64,000 nucleotides of DNA from positions 186,001 through 250,000 of the forward strand of contig NZ_FXAZ01000004.1 in assembly GCF_900177815.1 (NCBI RefSeq), given 5' to 3'. The notes below the pieces were generated by a model, which saw nothing but the letters and a program-made list of their open reading frames with translations, was not told the origin of the DNA and ran no database searches. Made by a program: the position numbers and the translations under genes. Position 1 is the stretch's first letter. Each line of letters starts with the position of its first letter. The stretch comes from Paenibacillus aquistagni (GTDB lineage: Bacteria > Bacillota > Bacilli > Paenibacillales > Paenibacillaceae). This document shows, piece by piece, positions 17,925-26,211 of the stretch.

Positions 17925-18977
17925 CTACAGTTCGTCAAAGCCGTTGTCGTCCCCGACCTTGCCATAGTTGCGGGACTTCGCTTCAAAGAAGTCTGTCTTC
18001 GTTGCGTTGAGCGCCTCGTCAGAGAATGGCTTGATCCAAGGCATGCAGTTCACATCTACGCCTTCGTAGGCTTTGTCGAGACCCATCATGCCCAGGCGGC
18101 GATTGGCAATGTGCTTGATATAATCGGCGAGCTCGCGTAGATCAATGCCTTTGATGTTCTGCAGCGTGTAATGCGCCCAGTTGGTCTCAAGCTCAACCGC
18201 GCGATGGATCGTGTCATACACGTACTTCATGTTCTCGCTCGTATTCAGCTCGGGGAAGTCCACGAGCAATTGCTTGAACACCTCGCCGAAGAAGTAGCAA
18301 TGCTGATTCTCATCACGCTGAATGTAGGAGATCATCTGGCTGGTGCCCATCATCTTCTGGTCGCGTGCCAAATTGTAGAAGAAGGCAAACGTACTGTAAA
18401 AAAAGATCCCTTCCAGAATTAAATCCGCCACAAGTGCTTGGAAAAAGGTTTGCGGCGCTGCATGATCACGGAATTGTTGATAGATATCCGCGATAAACCG
18501 GTTGCGCTCCAAGAGCACCTTGTCATGCTTCCAATATTCAAAGATCTCTTTTTGCTCTTGATCCGAGACAAGAGAGGAGAGCACATAGGAATAGGATTGG
18601 TTATGGACAACCTCCTGCTGAGCGATGATGGCAGAGATCGCCTCCAAGGAGGAATCGGTAAAATATTGCTTCACGTCCCCGACAAACATCGTTTGCATGG
18701 AATCAAGCACGGCCAGCAGGGAGATGTTGATCTTGAATGCCTTTCGCTCCTCCTGCTCAAGCAGCGAGAACTGCTGCGCATCCTTAGCCATTGGAATCTC
18801 GTCGGCGATCCAATGGTTCAAGAGCAGCACCTTGTACAATTTGTACATGTGCGGCATGCGAATGTCATCCCAGTTCAAAATGCCCGAGCATTCGCCAAGA
18901 ATGATGCGCGTCGATTTGTTTGGGGCGTCGGTATTGAAGATAAGCTGACGATTAAGTGATGGATGAAGCATTGTCAT
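17925..18977 (-). CDS. nrdB: class I ribonucleotide reductase beta subunit
   Basis: The 350-residue radical-generating subunit of aerobic ribonucleotide reductase. The di-iron ligands are visible: Asp in AVLDSMQ, Glu and His in QQEVVHNQSY, Glu in LILEGIFFY, and Glu and His in RDENQH. The Tyr of HNQSYSYV matches the radical tyrosine, so this is a tyrosyl-radical type enzyme. AAAGGA is 9 nt before ATG 18977. It follows nrdA by 155 bp on the same strand. With NrdA it reduces ribonucleotides to deoxyribonucleotides for DNA synthesis. Confidence 0.94.
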   Translation of the reverse strand: MTMLHPSLNRQLIFNTDAPNKSTRIILGECSGILNWDDIRMPHMYKLYKVLLLNHWIADEIPMAKDAQQFSLLEQEERKAFKINISLLAVLDSMQTMFVGDVKQYFTDSSLEAISAIIAQQEVVHNQSYSYVLSSLVSDQEQKEIFEYWKHDKVLLERNRFIADIYQQFRDHAAPQTFFQALVADLILEGIFFYSTFAFFYNLARDQKMMGTSQMISYIQRDENQHCYFFGEVFKQLLVDFPELNTSENMKYVYDTIHRAVELETNWAHYTLQNIKGIDLRELADYIKHIANRRLGMMGLDKAYEGVDVNCMPWIKPFSDEALNATKTDFFEAKSRNYGKVGDDNGFDEL

Positions 18978-19132
18978 GAGGTCACGTCCTTTCTATAAAT
19001 AAGCCGTCTATGACCTGCGCAGGGCTGTTCCAATGGCAAGACAGGCAGCAAGACTATTGATGACGGATCATAAGCCTGCCTGTGCCTGTTGATGTGATGG
19101 CATCGATAAGATAGAGCACATCTGGATCTCGA

Positions 19133-21484
19133 TTAGGAACTGCAGGCTTCGCATTCTTCTACGGTCAGAGCTTGGCTGCGTACATAGTACGTGGACTTCA
19201 GTCCGGCTCTCCACGCATGGATATGAAGGGCAAGGAAATCTACAGCGCGAATATCGGGACGGACATACAAGTTGAAGCTTTGCCCCTGATCCAGGTGGCG
19301 CTGGCGAGCAGCCGCCATCTTGATGGACCAGTGCTGATCGAGGCGGAAGGCGGTCTTGTAGTACCACAAGGTCTTATCAGACAAGTCTGGAGCAGGGTTC
19401 GCAATCTTGTAAGACGTCTTCTCCTCATAGCTCAACAGCTCGTAAACAGGGTCAATGCTGGCAGTGGAGCCCGCAATGATGGAGGTCGAGCTATTTGGCG
19501 CCACCGCCATGAGCCATGCATTGCGCATCCCATTTTTTCTTACGAGCTCAGCAAGCTCCTGCCACTGCTCCGTGGTAACAAACTCGCCTTTGCGATCGTA
19601 AGTCGTATAACTACGCTGCTCGAAGTAGCGGCCCGTTTCCCAATCGGAGCCTTCAAAGAGCGAATACGCTCCTTTTTCCTTGGCAAGCTCCATGCTGGAT
19701 TTGATCGCCAAGTAGCTGATCCTCTCGTACAAGTTGTCGTTATAAGCGACTGCCATATCGGATTCCCATGGAATGCCTTCCAGAGCTAGGAGATGGTGAA
19801 GCCCGAATGAGCCAAGCCCGATGGCGCGGTAGCGCTGATTCGTATACTGCGCTTGCAGCACCTCGATGTTGTTAATGTCGATTACGTTATCGAGCATGCG
19901 CACTTGAATAGGCACAAGACGATCCAGCACATCTGCACGCACAGCACGCGCCAAATGGATGGAATTCAGGTTGCATACGACGAAGTCCCCGGGCACCTTG
20001 CTTATCACAATGCGGGTCTGTCCGTCTTGTGTCACGAGCTGCTCTTGTTCAACAACCGTAGGCGATTGGTTCTGCATAATCTCTGTGCACAGATTCGAGC
20101 AGAAGATGACGCCATGTGCTTTGTTCGGGTTCATGCGATTGGCAGAATCCTTGTAGAACATATACGGAGTACCGGTCTCCAGCTGGGACTTCAGTACGCG
20201 CTTCATAATATCAATGGCCGGCAGTGTAATGCGCGTCAGCAGGGGATTCATCACCGCCTCCTTATACTTCTCGCGGAATAGCCCTTGGCCGAACTCTTCA
20301 TCATAGAAGTCTTCCAACCCAAGCGAGCGTCCATTGCTGTCCGTCCAGCCCATAGTCTTCTTCACCTCGTGCGGACAGAACAGATGCCAATCCTCGCGTG
20401 ACTCTACGGCTTCCATGAACAAGTCCGGAATGCAGATGCCGTGGAAAATGTCGTGCGCTCGCATGCGCTCGTCTCCGTTGTTGAGCTTCAGATCAAGGAA
20501 GGACAGGATGTCTTTGTGGAATACATCCAAATATACCGCGATGGCGCCTTTGCGTGTACCTAACTGGTCTACGCTCACTGCTGTATTATTCAATTGGCGA
20601 ATCCAAGGGATCACGCCAGAGCTTGTATTTTTGTGGCCGCGGATATCGGAGCCGCGGGCACGAATCTTGCCAAGGTAGACCCCGATGCCCCCGCCCATCT
20701 TGGATAGGCGAGCCACGTCCGTGTTGGAATCAAAGATTCCTTCCAAGGAGTCATCCACCGTATCGATGAAGCAGCTGGACAGCTGTCCAGCCACCTTCTT
20801 GCCGGCATTCGCCATGGTCGGAGTAGCAGCGGTCATGTACAAGTTGCTCATCGCCCAGTAGGCTTCCTTTGCCAGCTGCACGCGCCTATTGGCAGGCTCC
20901 TTGTGCATCAGATACATGGCGATAACCATGTAGCGCTCTTGCGGGAGCTCCATCGTGCGAGCTTCGAAGTCAGCTGCCAAGTAGCGCTCGCTCAAGGTGA
21001 GCAGGCCGATATAATCGAACAGCTCATCACAGTTAGGTTCAATAGCGGCGCCAAGCTCACGAATGTGATCCTCCGTGTACGCCTCAAGCAGCTCCTCACG
21101 GTATACGCCCAGATCGACAAGCGCTCGGATTAGCTTGTAGAAATCCCCATAGGGTTTGTCCGGGTATGCTTTATAGTTGCGATGGATCGCCGCTTCCTTG
21201 TAAAGCTTCGTGAGCAAGGAGCGTGCTGCAACGAACTTCCAGTCCGGCTCTTCACGAGTAATGAGCTCAAGGGAAGTCATGATGCAGGCTTGCGTAATCT
21301 CGGCTGCCTGCACCGTGCTCTGGCGCAGCTTGGAGAGCACGCCTCGCAGCCACTTCTCCCGATTGAGATGCGGGAAGTCCTCCATGATACGCTCCGCATA
21401 CTTCATGATCCGGTCTGCATCAAACGCTAGGGAGCGGTTATTTGGCTTAAGCACCGTGTGCACCGTATGGGTGGTTGTAAACAT
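19133..21484 (-). CDS. nrdA: class I ribonucleotide reductase alpha subunit
   Basis: The 783-residue catalytic subunit. The N-terminus carries an ATP-cone-like region. ATPTMANAGKKVAGQLSSC holds the first active-site Cys, followed by LSKMGGGIGVYLGKIRARGS; NLCTEIMQ holds the thiyl-radical Cys and general-base Glu; and APNSSTSIIAGSTASIDP is the late conserved loop. The C-terminal tail ends CEACSS, giving the mobile redox Cys pair. AGAGGAGG precedes ATG 21484. No nrdI or nrdH is adjacent, which fits a class Ia-like enzyme. Two NrdR boxes lie about 550 bp upstream. Confidence 0.95.
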   Translation of the reverse strand: MFTTTHTVHTVLKPNNRSLAFDADRIMKYAERIMEDFPHLNREKWLRGVLSKLRQSTVQAAEITQACIMTSLELITREEPDWKFVAARSLLTKLYKEAAIHRNYKAYPDKPYGDFYKLIRALVDLGVYREELLEAYTEDHIRELGAAIEPNCDELFDYIGLLTLSERYLAADFEARTMELPQERYMVIAMYLMHKEPANRRVQLAKEAYWAMSNLYMTAATPTMANAGKKVAGQLSSCFIDTVDDSLEGIFDSNTDVARLSKMGGGIGVYLGKIRARGSDIRGHKNTSSGVIPWIRQLNNTAVSVDQLGTRKGAIAVYLDVFHKDILSFLDLKLNNGDERMRAHDIFHGICIPDLFMEAVESREDWHLFCPHEVKKTMGWTDSNGRSLGLEDFYDEEFGQGLFREKYKEAVMNPLLTRITLPAIDIMKRVLKSQLETGTPYMFYKDSANRMNPNKAHGVIFCSNLCTEIMQNQSPTVVEQEQLVTQDGQTRIVISKVPGDFVVCNLNSIHLARAVRADVLDRLVPIQVRMLDNVIDINNIEVLQAQYTNQRYRAIGLGSFGLHHLLALEGIPWESDMAVAYNDNLYERISYLAIKSSMELAKEKGAYSLFEGSDWETGRYFEQRSYTTYDRKGEFVTTEQWQELAELVRKNGMRNAWLMAVAPNSSTSIIAGSTASIDPVYELLSYEEKTSYKIANPAPDLSDKTLWYYKTAFRLDQHWSIKMAAARQRHLDQGQSFNLYVRPDIRAVDFLALHIHAWRAGLKSTYYVRSQALTVEECEACSS

Positions 21485-22030
21485 GAATCGGTTCCTCCTC
21501 TTAATATGAAACGTCCCTGATACAAATCTTCTCTGTCCTGATCAAATGAACACAAACATAAAGGTGATGACGCTATAAAGGCTTATCCTTCTCTTCTTGC
21601 CTGCAAAACGCTAACCGCTTTAAGAAACGGGATTGAATTCAGATGCATTCCCATTTCCCATCGGTGATTGGTGTTATTCACTGTTCGAATACATCATTAA
21701 GAGTGATGCAGTTTTGCCATGCAGGGAAGAGAGCTTGTAAGCATAAGCGTATAGGCTTCTTGGTAGGCATGCTGGGCTTCAGCTTGTGTGTATTTGAGGC
21801 AGGGTATGTAGACATACCTGCAGGAGTTGTTGGTTTTGTTGTTATGGCGAAGCGAGGTATGTGCTGCTAGCTCGTGTGTATAAGGGATATTTGCAGGATT
21901 GAACAATGGTCTGTATGTGTCATAAAAAATGATGATGAAATCGTGGGTGATGTCGTCAGCCATAGGGATAAAAAGCGACAAGCATTAACGCATTGAAAAG
22001 TCGAATGGCGGCGTGGTGCGGGTTAGTGGA
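21485..22030 (-). other. long nrdA leader region without a recognised gene
   Basis: About 550 bp separate nrdA from its NrdR boxes. The stretch is not a known riboswitch to my eye; no B12-box motif is present. An in-frame stretch of 94 codons exists on the minus strand (21697-21981), but it has no ribosome site, a TTG start and odd composition. A near-perfect dyad lies at 21803-21818. If transcription starts at the boxes, this is a very long 5' UTR. Confidence 0.4.
21803..21818. repeat. 16-bp dyad in the nrdA leader
   Basis: GGTATGT-AG-ACATACC is a perfect inverted repeat with 7-bp arms and a 2-bp centre; outer CAG/CTG pairs add to it with one bulge. It may be an operator or an RNA hairpin within the nrdA leader. 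Confidence 0.4.
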
Positions 22031-22078
22031 ATTCAATATATAGTTGAGCTTTAGTAAATATACTACAACATATAGGGT
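22031..22078 (-). promoter_or_regulatory. pair of NrdR boxes controlling nrdAB
   Basis: Two 16-bp sites, ATTCAATATATAGTTG at 22031-22046 and CTACAACATATAGGGT at 22063-22078 (plus strand), each match about 12 of 16 positions of the NrdR consensus ACACWATATATWGTGT when read on the minus strand. They are 32 bp apart, three helical turns, which is the classical arrangement for NrdR. On the minus strand TTTACT-17-TATATT overlaps the upstream box and could be the promoter. NrdR would repress nrdAB when dATP is high. Confidence 0.75.
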
Positions 22079-22190
22079 TAGTAAATAGGCGATACGTGAT
22101 TTTCATGTTAACGGACGCTGACCAAAAATGAGAGTAAAACGCTGTTCCGCGGTTCTTTTTTATCAATTCCACAATGCTGAATAATTATCT

Positions 22191-22259
22191 TTCTGACATT
22201 TGTCATTCGCATGTTCTGACATCGGCAACTAACTGGAGTTGTTTGCTGAAACGTACAAT
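22191..22259 (+). promoter_or_regulatory. candidate activator site and promoter of the ABC/two-component operon
   Basis: TGACA-TT-TGTCA (22194-22205) is a perfect dyad, and TTCTGACAT recurs at 22191 and 22214. A -10-like TACAAT (22254-22259) follows with no -35 at the proper distance. Such an arrangement fits activation by the NarL-type regulator encoded at the end of the operon. Confidence 0.45.
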
Positions 22260-22308
22260 GAGGACATGAAGAGCTGAACAATGATTATAGGGCAAAGGAT
22301 GATGGAAA

Positions 22309-23202
22309 ATGGCAATCGCAATTCAAGGCAAGCAAGTCGTAAAGAGGTACGGGGGCGCGGCCGCTGTTGATCATATGGATTTTACGTTCGAACAAGGAAA
22401 AATTACGGCGCTGCTAGGCCCAAATGGAGCGGGGAAGACAACTGCGATCTCCATGATTCTTGGACTGGTGCGTCCAACCTCAGGCGAGATTGCCGTACTG
22501 GGCGAGCCTGCGGGAACCGCTTCTTTAAGACAGCGAGTAGGGGCGATGATGCAGGATGTGAAGGCGCCGGATGGACTAAGGGTTGCGGAGCTGCTTCAGC
22601 TGTTTCGAAGCTATTACGCCAATCCGCTTTCCTTGGAGCAGCTGCTTGATATTGCTGGACTTCATAAGGAAGCGAAGAAGCGTGCAACTTCCTTGTCAGG
22701 TGGGCAGCGCAGAAGACTTGCATTCGCACAGTGTCTGGCAGGCAATCCAGAGCTTATCCTGCTGGATGAGCCTACGGTAGCCATGGATGTGGAAGCAAGA
22801 GAGCGCTTCTGGGACACCATTCGCGCGTTAGCAGCAAAGGGCAGAACGATTATTTTGACTACCCATGATTTGAGTGAAGCGGATGCAGTTGCGGACCATA
22901 TCATCATGATGGCAGCGGGCAAGGTCGTTGCCGAAGGAACGCCGCAGGAATTGAAGGCGAAGAGCGCCTTGCGAACCATTACGTTTAGAACGAACAGAAT
23001 GGTAGTGGACGAGCAATTCATGAGCATTCCTGGGGTGAACAAGGTCGAGCGAGTGGGCGAACGCGTTCGTCTGCATGTCCATCATCCCGATCATGTCCTG
23101 ACTGTTCTTGTGCAATCGGAATGGGGGGCATCCGACATTGAAGTGACCCAAGCGAAGCTCGAAGATGCATTCCGCGCATTGACGGGACATAAGCGTGGTT
23201 GA
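22309..23202 (+). CDS. ABC transporter ATP-binding protein (YvfR/LnrL-like)
   Basis: A 297-residue ABC-2 type ATPase with Walker A LLGPNGAGKTTAIS, signature LSGGQRRR, Walker B LILLDEPTVAMD and the H-loop ILTTHDLSEAD. About 90 residues follow the ATPase core, as in drug and antibiotic exporters. AAAGGA precedes ATG 22309. Gene order ATPase, permease, NarL-type kinase, LuxR-type regulator is that of B. subtilis yvfRSTU and similar to the linearmycin-resistance system lnrLMN/JK. The likely role is export of, or defence against, a membrane-active compound, induced by the kinase pair. Confidence 0.9.
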   Translation: MAIAIQGKQVVKRYGGAAAVDHMDFTFEQGKITALLGPNGAGKTTAISMILGLVRPTSGEIAVLGEPAGTASLRQRVGAMMQDVKAPDGLRVAELLQLFRSYYANPLSLEQLLDIAGLHKEAKKRATSLSGGQRRRLAFAQCLAGNPELILLDEPTVAMDVEARERFWDTIRALAAKGRTIILTTHDLSEADAVADHIIMMAAGKVVAEGTPQELKAKSALRTITFRTNRMVVDEQFMSIPGVNKVERVGERVRLHVHHPDHVLTVLVQSEWGASDIEVTQAKLEDAFRALTGHKRG

Positions 23203-23269
23203 GATCGCTGAAGCTCAGACAGTATGGAAGGACACGATATTTTAATTCATTACAGAGGAGAAATGGATC

Positions 23270-24010
23270 ATGAACATGTTTATTACTCAGACAAAAGCTG
23301 AATGCTTGCGCATCGTGCGCAGCCCCTTCTTCATCTTATTTTCGATCTTTATGCCGCTTTGCTTTTACTTTTTATTTGCCAGCTTGAACGGTGCAAGCAC
23401 AGAGATTGCTTCCACGCAATATGCGTCATTTTCCTTGATGTCGATGACGGCGTTCAGCTTGATCGGCACCGCCATGAGTCAATTCGGGATTCGCCTGTCG
23501 TTTGAGCGTCGTGATGGCTGGGTATCGCTGCTTAAGCTAACGCCGCTGACACCCGCTGTATGGATTGGCAGCAAGATGGTCGCGCATATGGCCGTGCATC
23601 TCTTGACGATAGCTGTGATCTTTAGCGCTGGCAGCATAGTATATGACTTGGATTTGTCATTAGGACAATGGCTTGTTTGCGGCCTGTGGCTATGGGTAGG
23701 CAGCCTGTCATTCTTGGCAGTAGGCTCCTTGCTAGGTACGATCAAAAATGCAGAGGCTGCTGTGGCGGTAGCGAATTTGCTGCTGATGGGACTTGCGATT
23801 ATGGGCGGGCTTTGGATGCCGCTTCACACACTGCCGATGTGGATGCAGAAGATTGGGGAATGGCTGCCCTCCTACCGATATGCGCATGGCGCATGGAATA
23901 TGCTTGGCGGGTCCAGTCCTGCAATGCTTGATTGGTTGATTTTGCTAACAGCAGGCCTTCTTTTTATGATAGTATCAGGTTATCTATTAAATCGACGGGA
24001 AGCGGTATAA
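23270..24010 (+). CDS. ABC-2 type permease (YvfS-like)
   Basis: A 246-residue membrane protein with six predicted helices and the ABC-2 layout: a first helix near residue 20, a cytoplasmic segment SFERRDGWVSLLKLTPL, four central helices, and a last helix at about 220-240. GAGGAG lies before ATG 23270. It follows the ATPase gene by 67 bp, and the kinase gene starts on the base after its stop codon, so the three are translated from one mRNA. It forms the channel partner of the ATPase. Confidence 0.88.
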   Translation: MNMFITQTKAECLRIVRSPFFILFSIFMPLCFYFLFASLNGASTEIASTQYASFSLMSMTAFSLIGTAMSQFGIRLSFERRDGWVSLLKLTPLTPAVWIGSKMVAHMAVHLLTIAVIFSAGSIVYDLDLSLGQWLVCGLWLWVGSLSFLAVGSLLGTIKNAEAAVAVANLLLMGLAIMGGLWMPLHTLPMWMQKIGEWLPSYRYAHGAWNMLGGSSPAMLDWLILLTAGLLFMIVSGYLLNRREAV

Positions 24011-25210
24011 ATGAAGATCAACATCTCATGGCGTCTATTTCCGAAGGAAGAAGGCTTCGTACCGTATATCTCGCTGGCGAACTTTTTCATTCCTTTGTAT
24101 TTTATACTGCATGAGCCCCCGACCAGACTGTGGTCAGGGCTCATTTTGCTTGTCATATTAGCGGTGCTGTACAGAGAGCAGTTCTATCGTACGCGCTTCA
24201 TTCCTTATCTGCTGGCGATAGAGGCAGGAATTATTCTATATCTGGGTTATGCCTATCATCCAGTGTATGTGTATCTCGGCTTCTTGCTGTCCGCGCCCCT
24301 TGCGAAGCAGTCGGTTCGCTATATTACAGGGCTCGGGATCATCTTTACTGCCGTCGCGTTGAAGGCGTCTCTTCCGTATTTTCATACGATGGGGGCGGTG
24401 ATGCTCTTTATTTTGCTGCCCCCGCTCTTTAGTGTGAGCATCATGCCATTCATCATTCGCAGCGCAGCCAAATATAAGGTGATGGCAGAGCGGCTTAAGG
24501 CGGCAACAGAGCAGTTGGAGCGAATGGCACAACAGGAGGAGCGTCAGCGTATCGCACGCGAGCTGCATGATACGCTCGGGCACACGCTGTCTTTGCTGGC
24601 GCTCAAAGGGGAGCTAACGGAGAAGCTCATCTCGCGTGCGCCTGAGCGGGCAGCGGTGGAGGCAAGGGATATTACGGAGACGGCGAGATCAGCTTTAAAG
24701 CAAATGCGCGAGCTTGTAACTGAGATGCGAGTCGTACAGCTGGCGGATGAATACACACATGCAAGAGCATTGTGTGCAGCAGCAGGAATAGAGCTTAGCA
24801 TTCAAGATTCGATATATGATGAACGGCAACAAGATACGGTCAAGAGTGCGAAGACAACGAGTCGAGCCTTGGACATTCCAGGCTCGGGATTGCCTTTATC
24901 GCCGCTGCAAGAGACCATTCTTGCGATGTGCTTTAGGGAAGTGCTGACGAATGTGGTGAGACACAGTCAAGCTGGGAGCTGTCAGGTGAAGCTTGAGACC
25001 GAGGACGGCTCGGTGCAGCTCTACATCGAAGATGATGGGAGAGGGATGGATCAAGCCGCCCTGCAGCATCGTGGAGGTAGCGGCATCGCAGGACTTAAGC
25101 AGCGTTTGCAGCTGGTGGATGGACATCTGGAGCTCCATTCTCCCTCAGGTGGGGGACTCAAGGTAGGGTTGTCTATTCCAAGAACAATTCGGAATCAGGA
25201 AGGAGGATAA
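24011..25210 (+). CDS. sensor histidine kinase, DesK/NarX type (YvfT-like)
   Basis: A 399-residue kinase. Five or six transmembrane helices fill residues 20-155 with hardly any outer loops, followed by a coiled coil and the HisKA_3 motif ERQRIARELHDTLGHTLS with the phospho-accepting His. The HATPase domain has VLTNVVRHSQ, DDGRGMD and GGSGIAGLKQRL. This is the DesK-like design, in which the membrane part senses lipid state or lipid-active compounds. The start codon abuts the permease stop codon. Confidence 0.92.
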   Translation: MKINISWRLFPKEEGFVPYISLANFFIPLYFILHEPPTRLWSGLILLVILAVLYREQFYRTRFIPYLLAIEAGIILYLGYAYHPVYVYLGFLLSAPLAKQSVRYITGLGIIFTAVALKASLPYFHTMGAVMLFILLPPLFSVSIMPFIIRSAAKYKVMAERLKAATEQLERMAQQEERQRIARELHDTLGHTLSLLALKGELTEKLISRAPERAAVEARDITETARSALKQMRELVTEMRVVQLADEYTHARALCAAAGIELSIQDSIYDERQQDTVKSAKTTSRALDIPGSGLPLSPLQETILAMCFREVLTNVVRHSQAGSCQVKLETEDGSVQLYIEDDGRGMDQAALQHRGGSGIAGLKQRLQLVDGHLELHSPSGGGLKVGLSIPRTIRNQEGG

Positions 25211-25214
25211 GATT

Positions 25215-25820
25215 ATGATACGAATTCTGCTCGGAGAGGACCAAGGGCTGCTTCGGGGAGCTCTTGCGACGCTTCTATCCTTGGAAGAGGATATTGAAGT
25301 TGTAGGACAGGCGGAGAATGGCGAGGTCGCGCTTGCGTTGATTGAAGAGCTTAAGCCGGATATTGCCATTCTGGATATTGAGATGCCGCTGAAAACGGGG
25401 CTTGATGTTGCAGAGCATATCCACCGTGAGCAGTGGCCAAGCAAGGTGCTGATTCTCACGACCTTTGCCCGTCCCGGTTACTTTCAACGGGCTGTAGCTG
25501 CTGGCATTGCCGGTTATTTGCTAAAGGAGACCCCAAGCGATGAGCTGGCAGACGCGATTCGCCAGATCGCAGCAGGAAAGCGCGTCGTTAGCCCGGAGCT
25601 GTCTCTGGCTGTGTGGGAGAATCCATGCCCACTGTCTCCGCGGGAGCGTGAAGTAATGAAGCATGCGGCGCAAGGGCTGACCATGCAGGAGATCAGCGGC
25701 AAGCTGTTCTTATCGCATGGCACGGTCCGCAACTATATGTCGGAGGCAATCAGCAAGCTGGGAGCCAATACTCGCATCGAAGCGATCAGTATTGCCCATG
25801 AGAAGGGCTGGCTGGATTGA
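25215..25820 (+). CDS. NarL/LuxR-type response regulator (YvfU/DesR-like)
   Basis: A 201-residue regulator. The receiver has acidic residues in LLGEDQGLLRGALA, phospho-Asp in AILDIEMPLKTG and Lys in YLLKETPSDEL. The C-terminal LuxR helix-turn-helix is SPREREVMKHAAQGLTMQEI onward. GGAGG lies upstream, and the gene follows the kinase by 4 bp. It probably activates this operon through the TGACA dyads before the ATPase gene. Confidence 0.93.
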   Translation: MIRILLGEDQGLLRGALATLLSLEEDIEVVGQAENGEVALALIEELKPDIAILDIEMPLKTGLDVAEHIHREQWPSKVLILTTFARPGYFQRAVAAGIAGYLLKETPSDELADAIRQIAAGKRVVSPELSLAVWENPCPLSPREREVMKHAAQGLTMQEISGKLFLSHGTVRNYMSEAISKLGANTRIEAISIAHEKGWLD

Positions 25821-25925
25821 AGCTTGAAGCTAGATATATTCAATAAGCTGTATGATAAAGTGCATAAAGATTAGTGATTAATGATATCAAGCATTAATGA
25901 GATTTATAGATTATGAGGTTAAGGT

Positions 25926-25953
25926 CAACCCGACATATCGGGTTGGCTTTTTT
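25926..25953 (+). terminator. terminator of the ABC/two-component operon
   Basis: CAACCCGA (25926-25933) pairs perfectly with TCGGGTTG (25938-25945) around a CATA loop, followed by GC and a six-T run. Confidence 0.85.
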
Positions 25954-26118
25954 ATATTCACATCGTTGCAGATTGGATGAACGAAAGGGGGAAAAGTATA
26001 CTATTGCATTTCATTGCATTCACCATTATGATTGATAAAATCAAAATAATGTTTGAAAAAATCAATTATGCACAAGGTATTCCCTATTCAGCTGTCGAAG
26101 TGGAGAGGAGAAATAACG

Positions 26119-26211
26119 ATGCTAGTTGAACATGCAATTGTCATGTTCACCTTAGCCCGTCTTGATGTATACAACTTTTTCATGAATGAAGGAGCGATAT
26201 GCACATGTTGA
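26119..26211 (+). CDS. 30-residue leader peptide or small protein overlapping the DUF4091 start
   Basis: ATG 26119 follows a strong ribosome site (GGAGAGGAG, 26102-26110) with 8-nt spacing. It opens a 30-codon frame rich in hydrophobic and aromatic residues (MLVEHAIVMFTLARLDVYNF...), ending at TGA 26209-26211. The frame runs over the ribosome site and start of the DUF4091 gene, so the two would be translationally coupled. It also spans a 21-bp dyad, GAACATG-N7-CATGTTC (26128-26148). No similarity was recognised. It could be a regulatory upstream frame or a chance one. Confidence 0.4.
   Translation: MLVEHAIVMFTLARLDVYNFFMNEGAICTC

Noticed and set aside
21697-21981. 94-codon minus-strand frame in the nrdA leader
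   Set aside because: Would need a TTG start without ribosome site; composition is unlike its neighbours. It was noted only as part of the long leader.
21485-22030. Cobalamin riboswitch in the nrdA leader
   Set aside because: No B12-box-like conserved segment was found, and the downstream enzyme is a class I, oxygen-dependent reductase.
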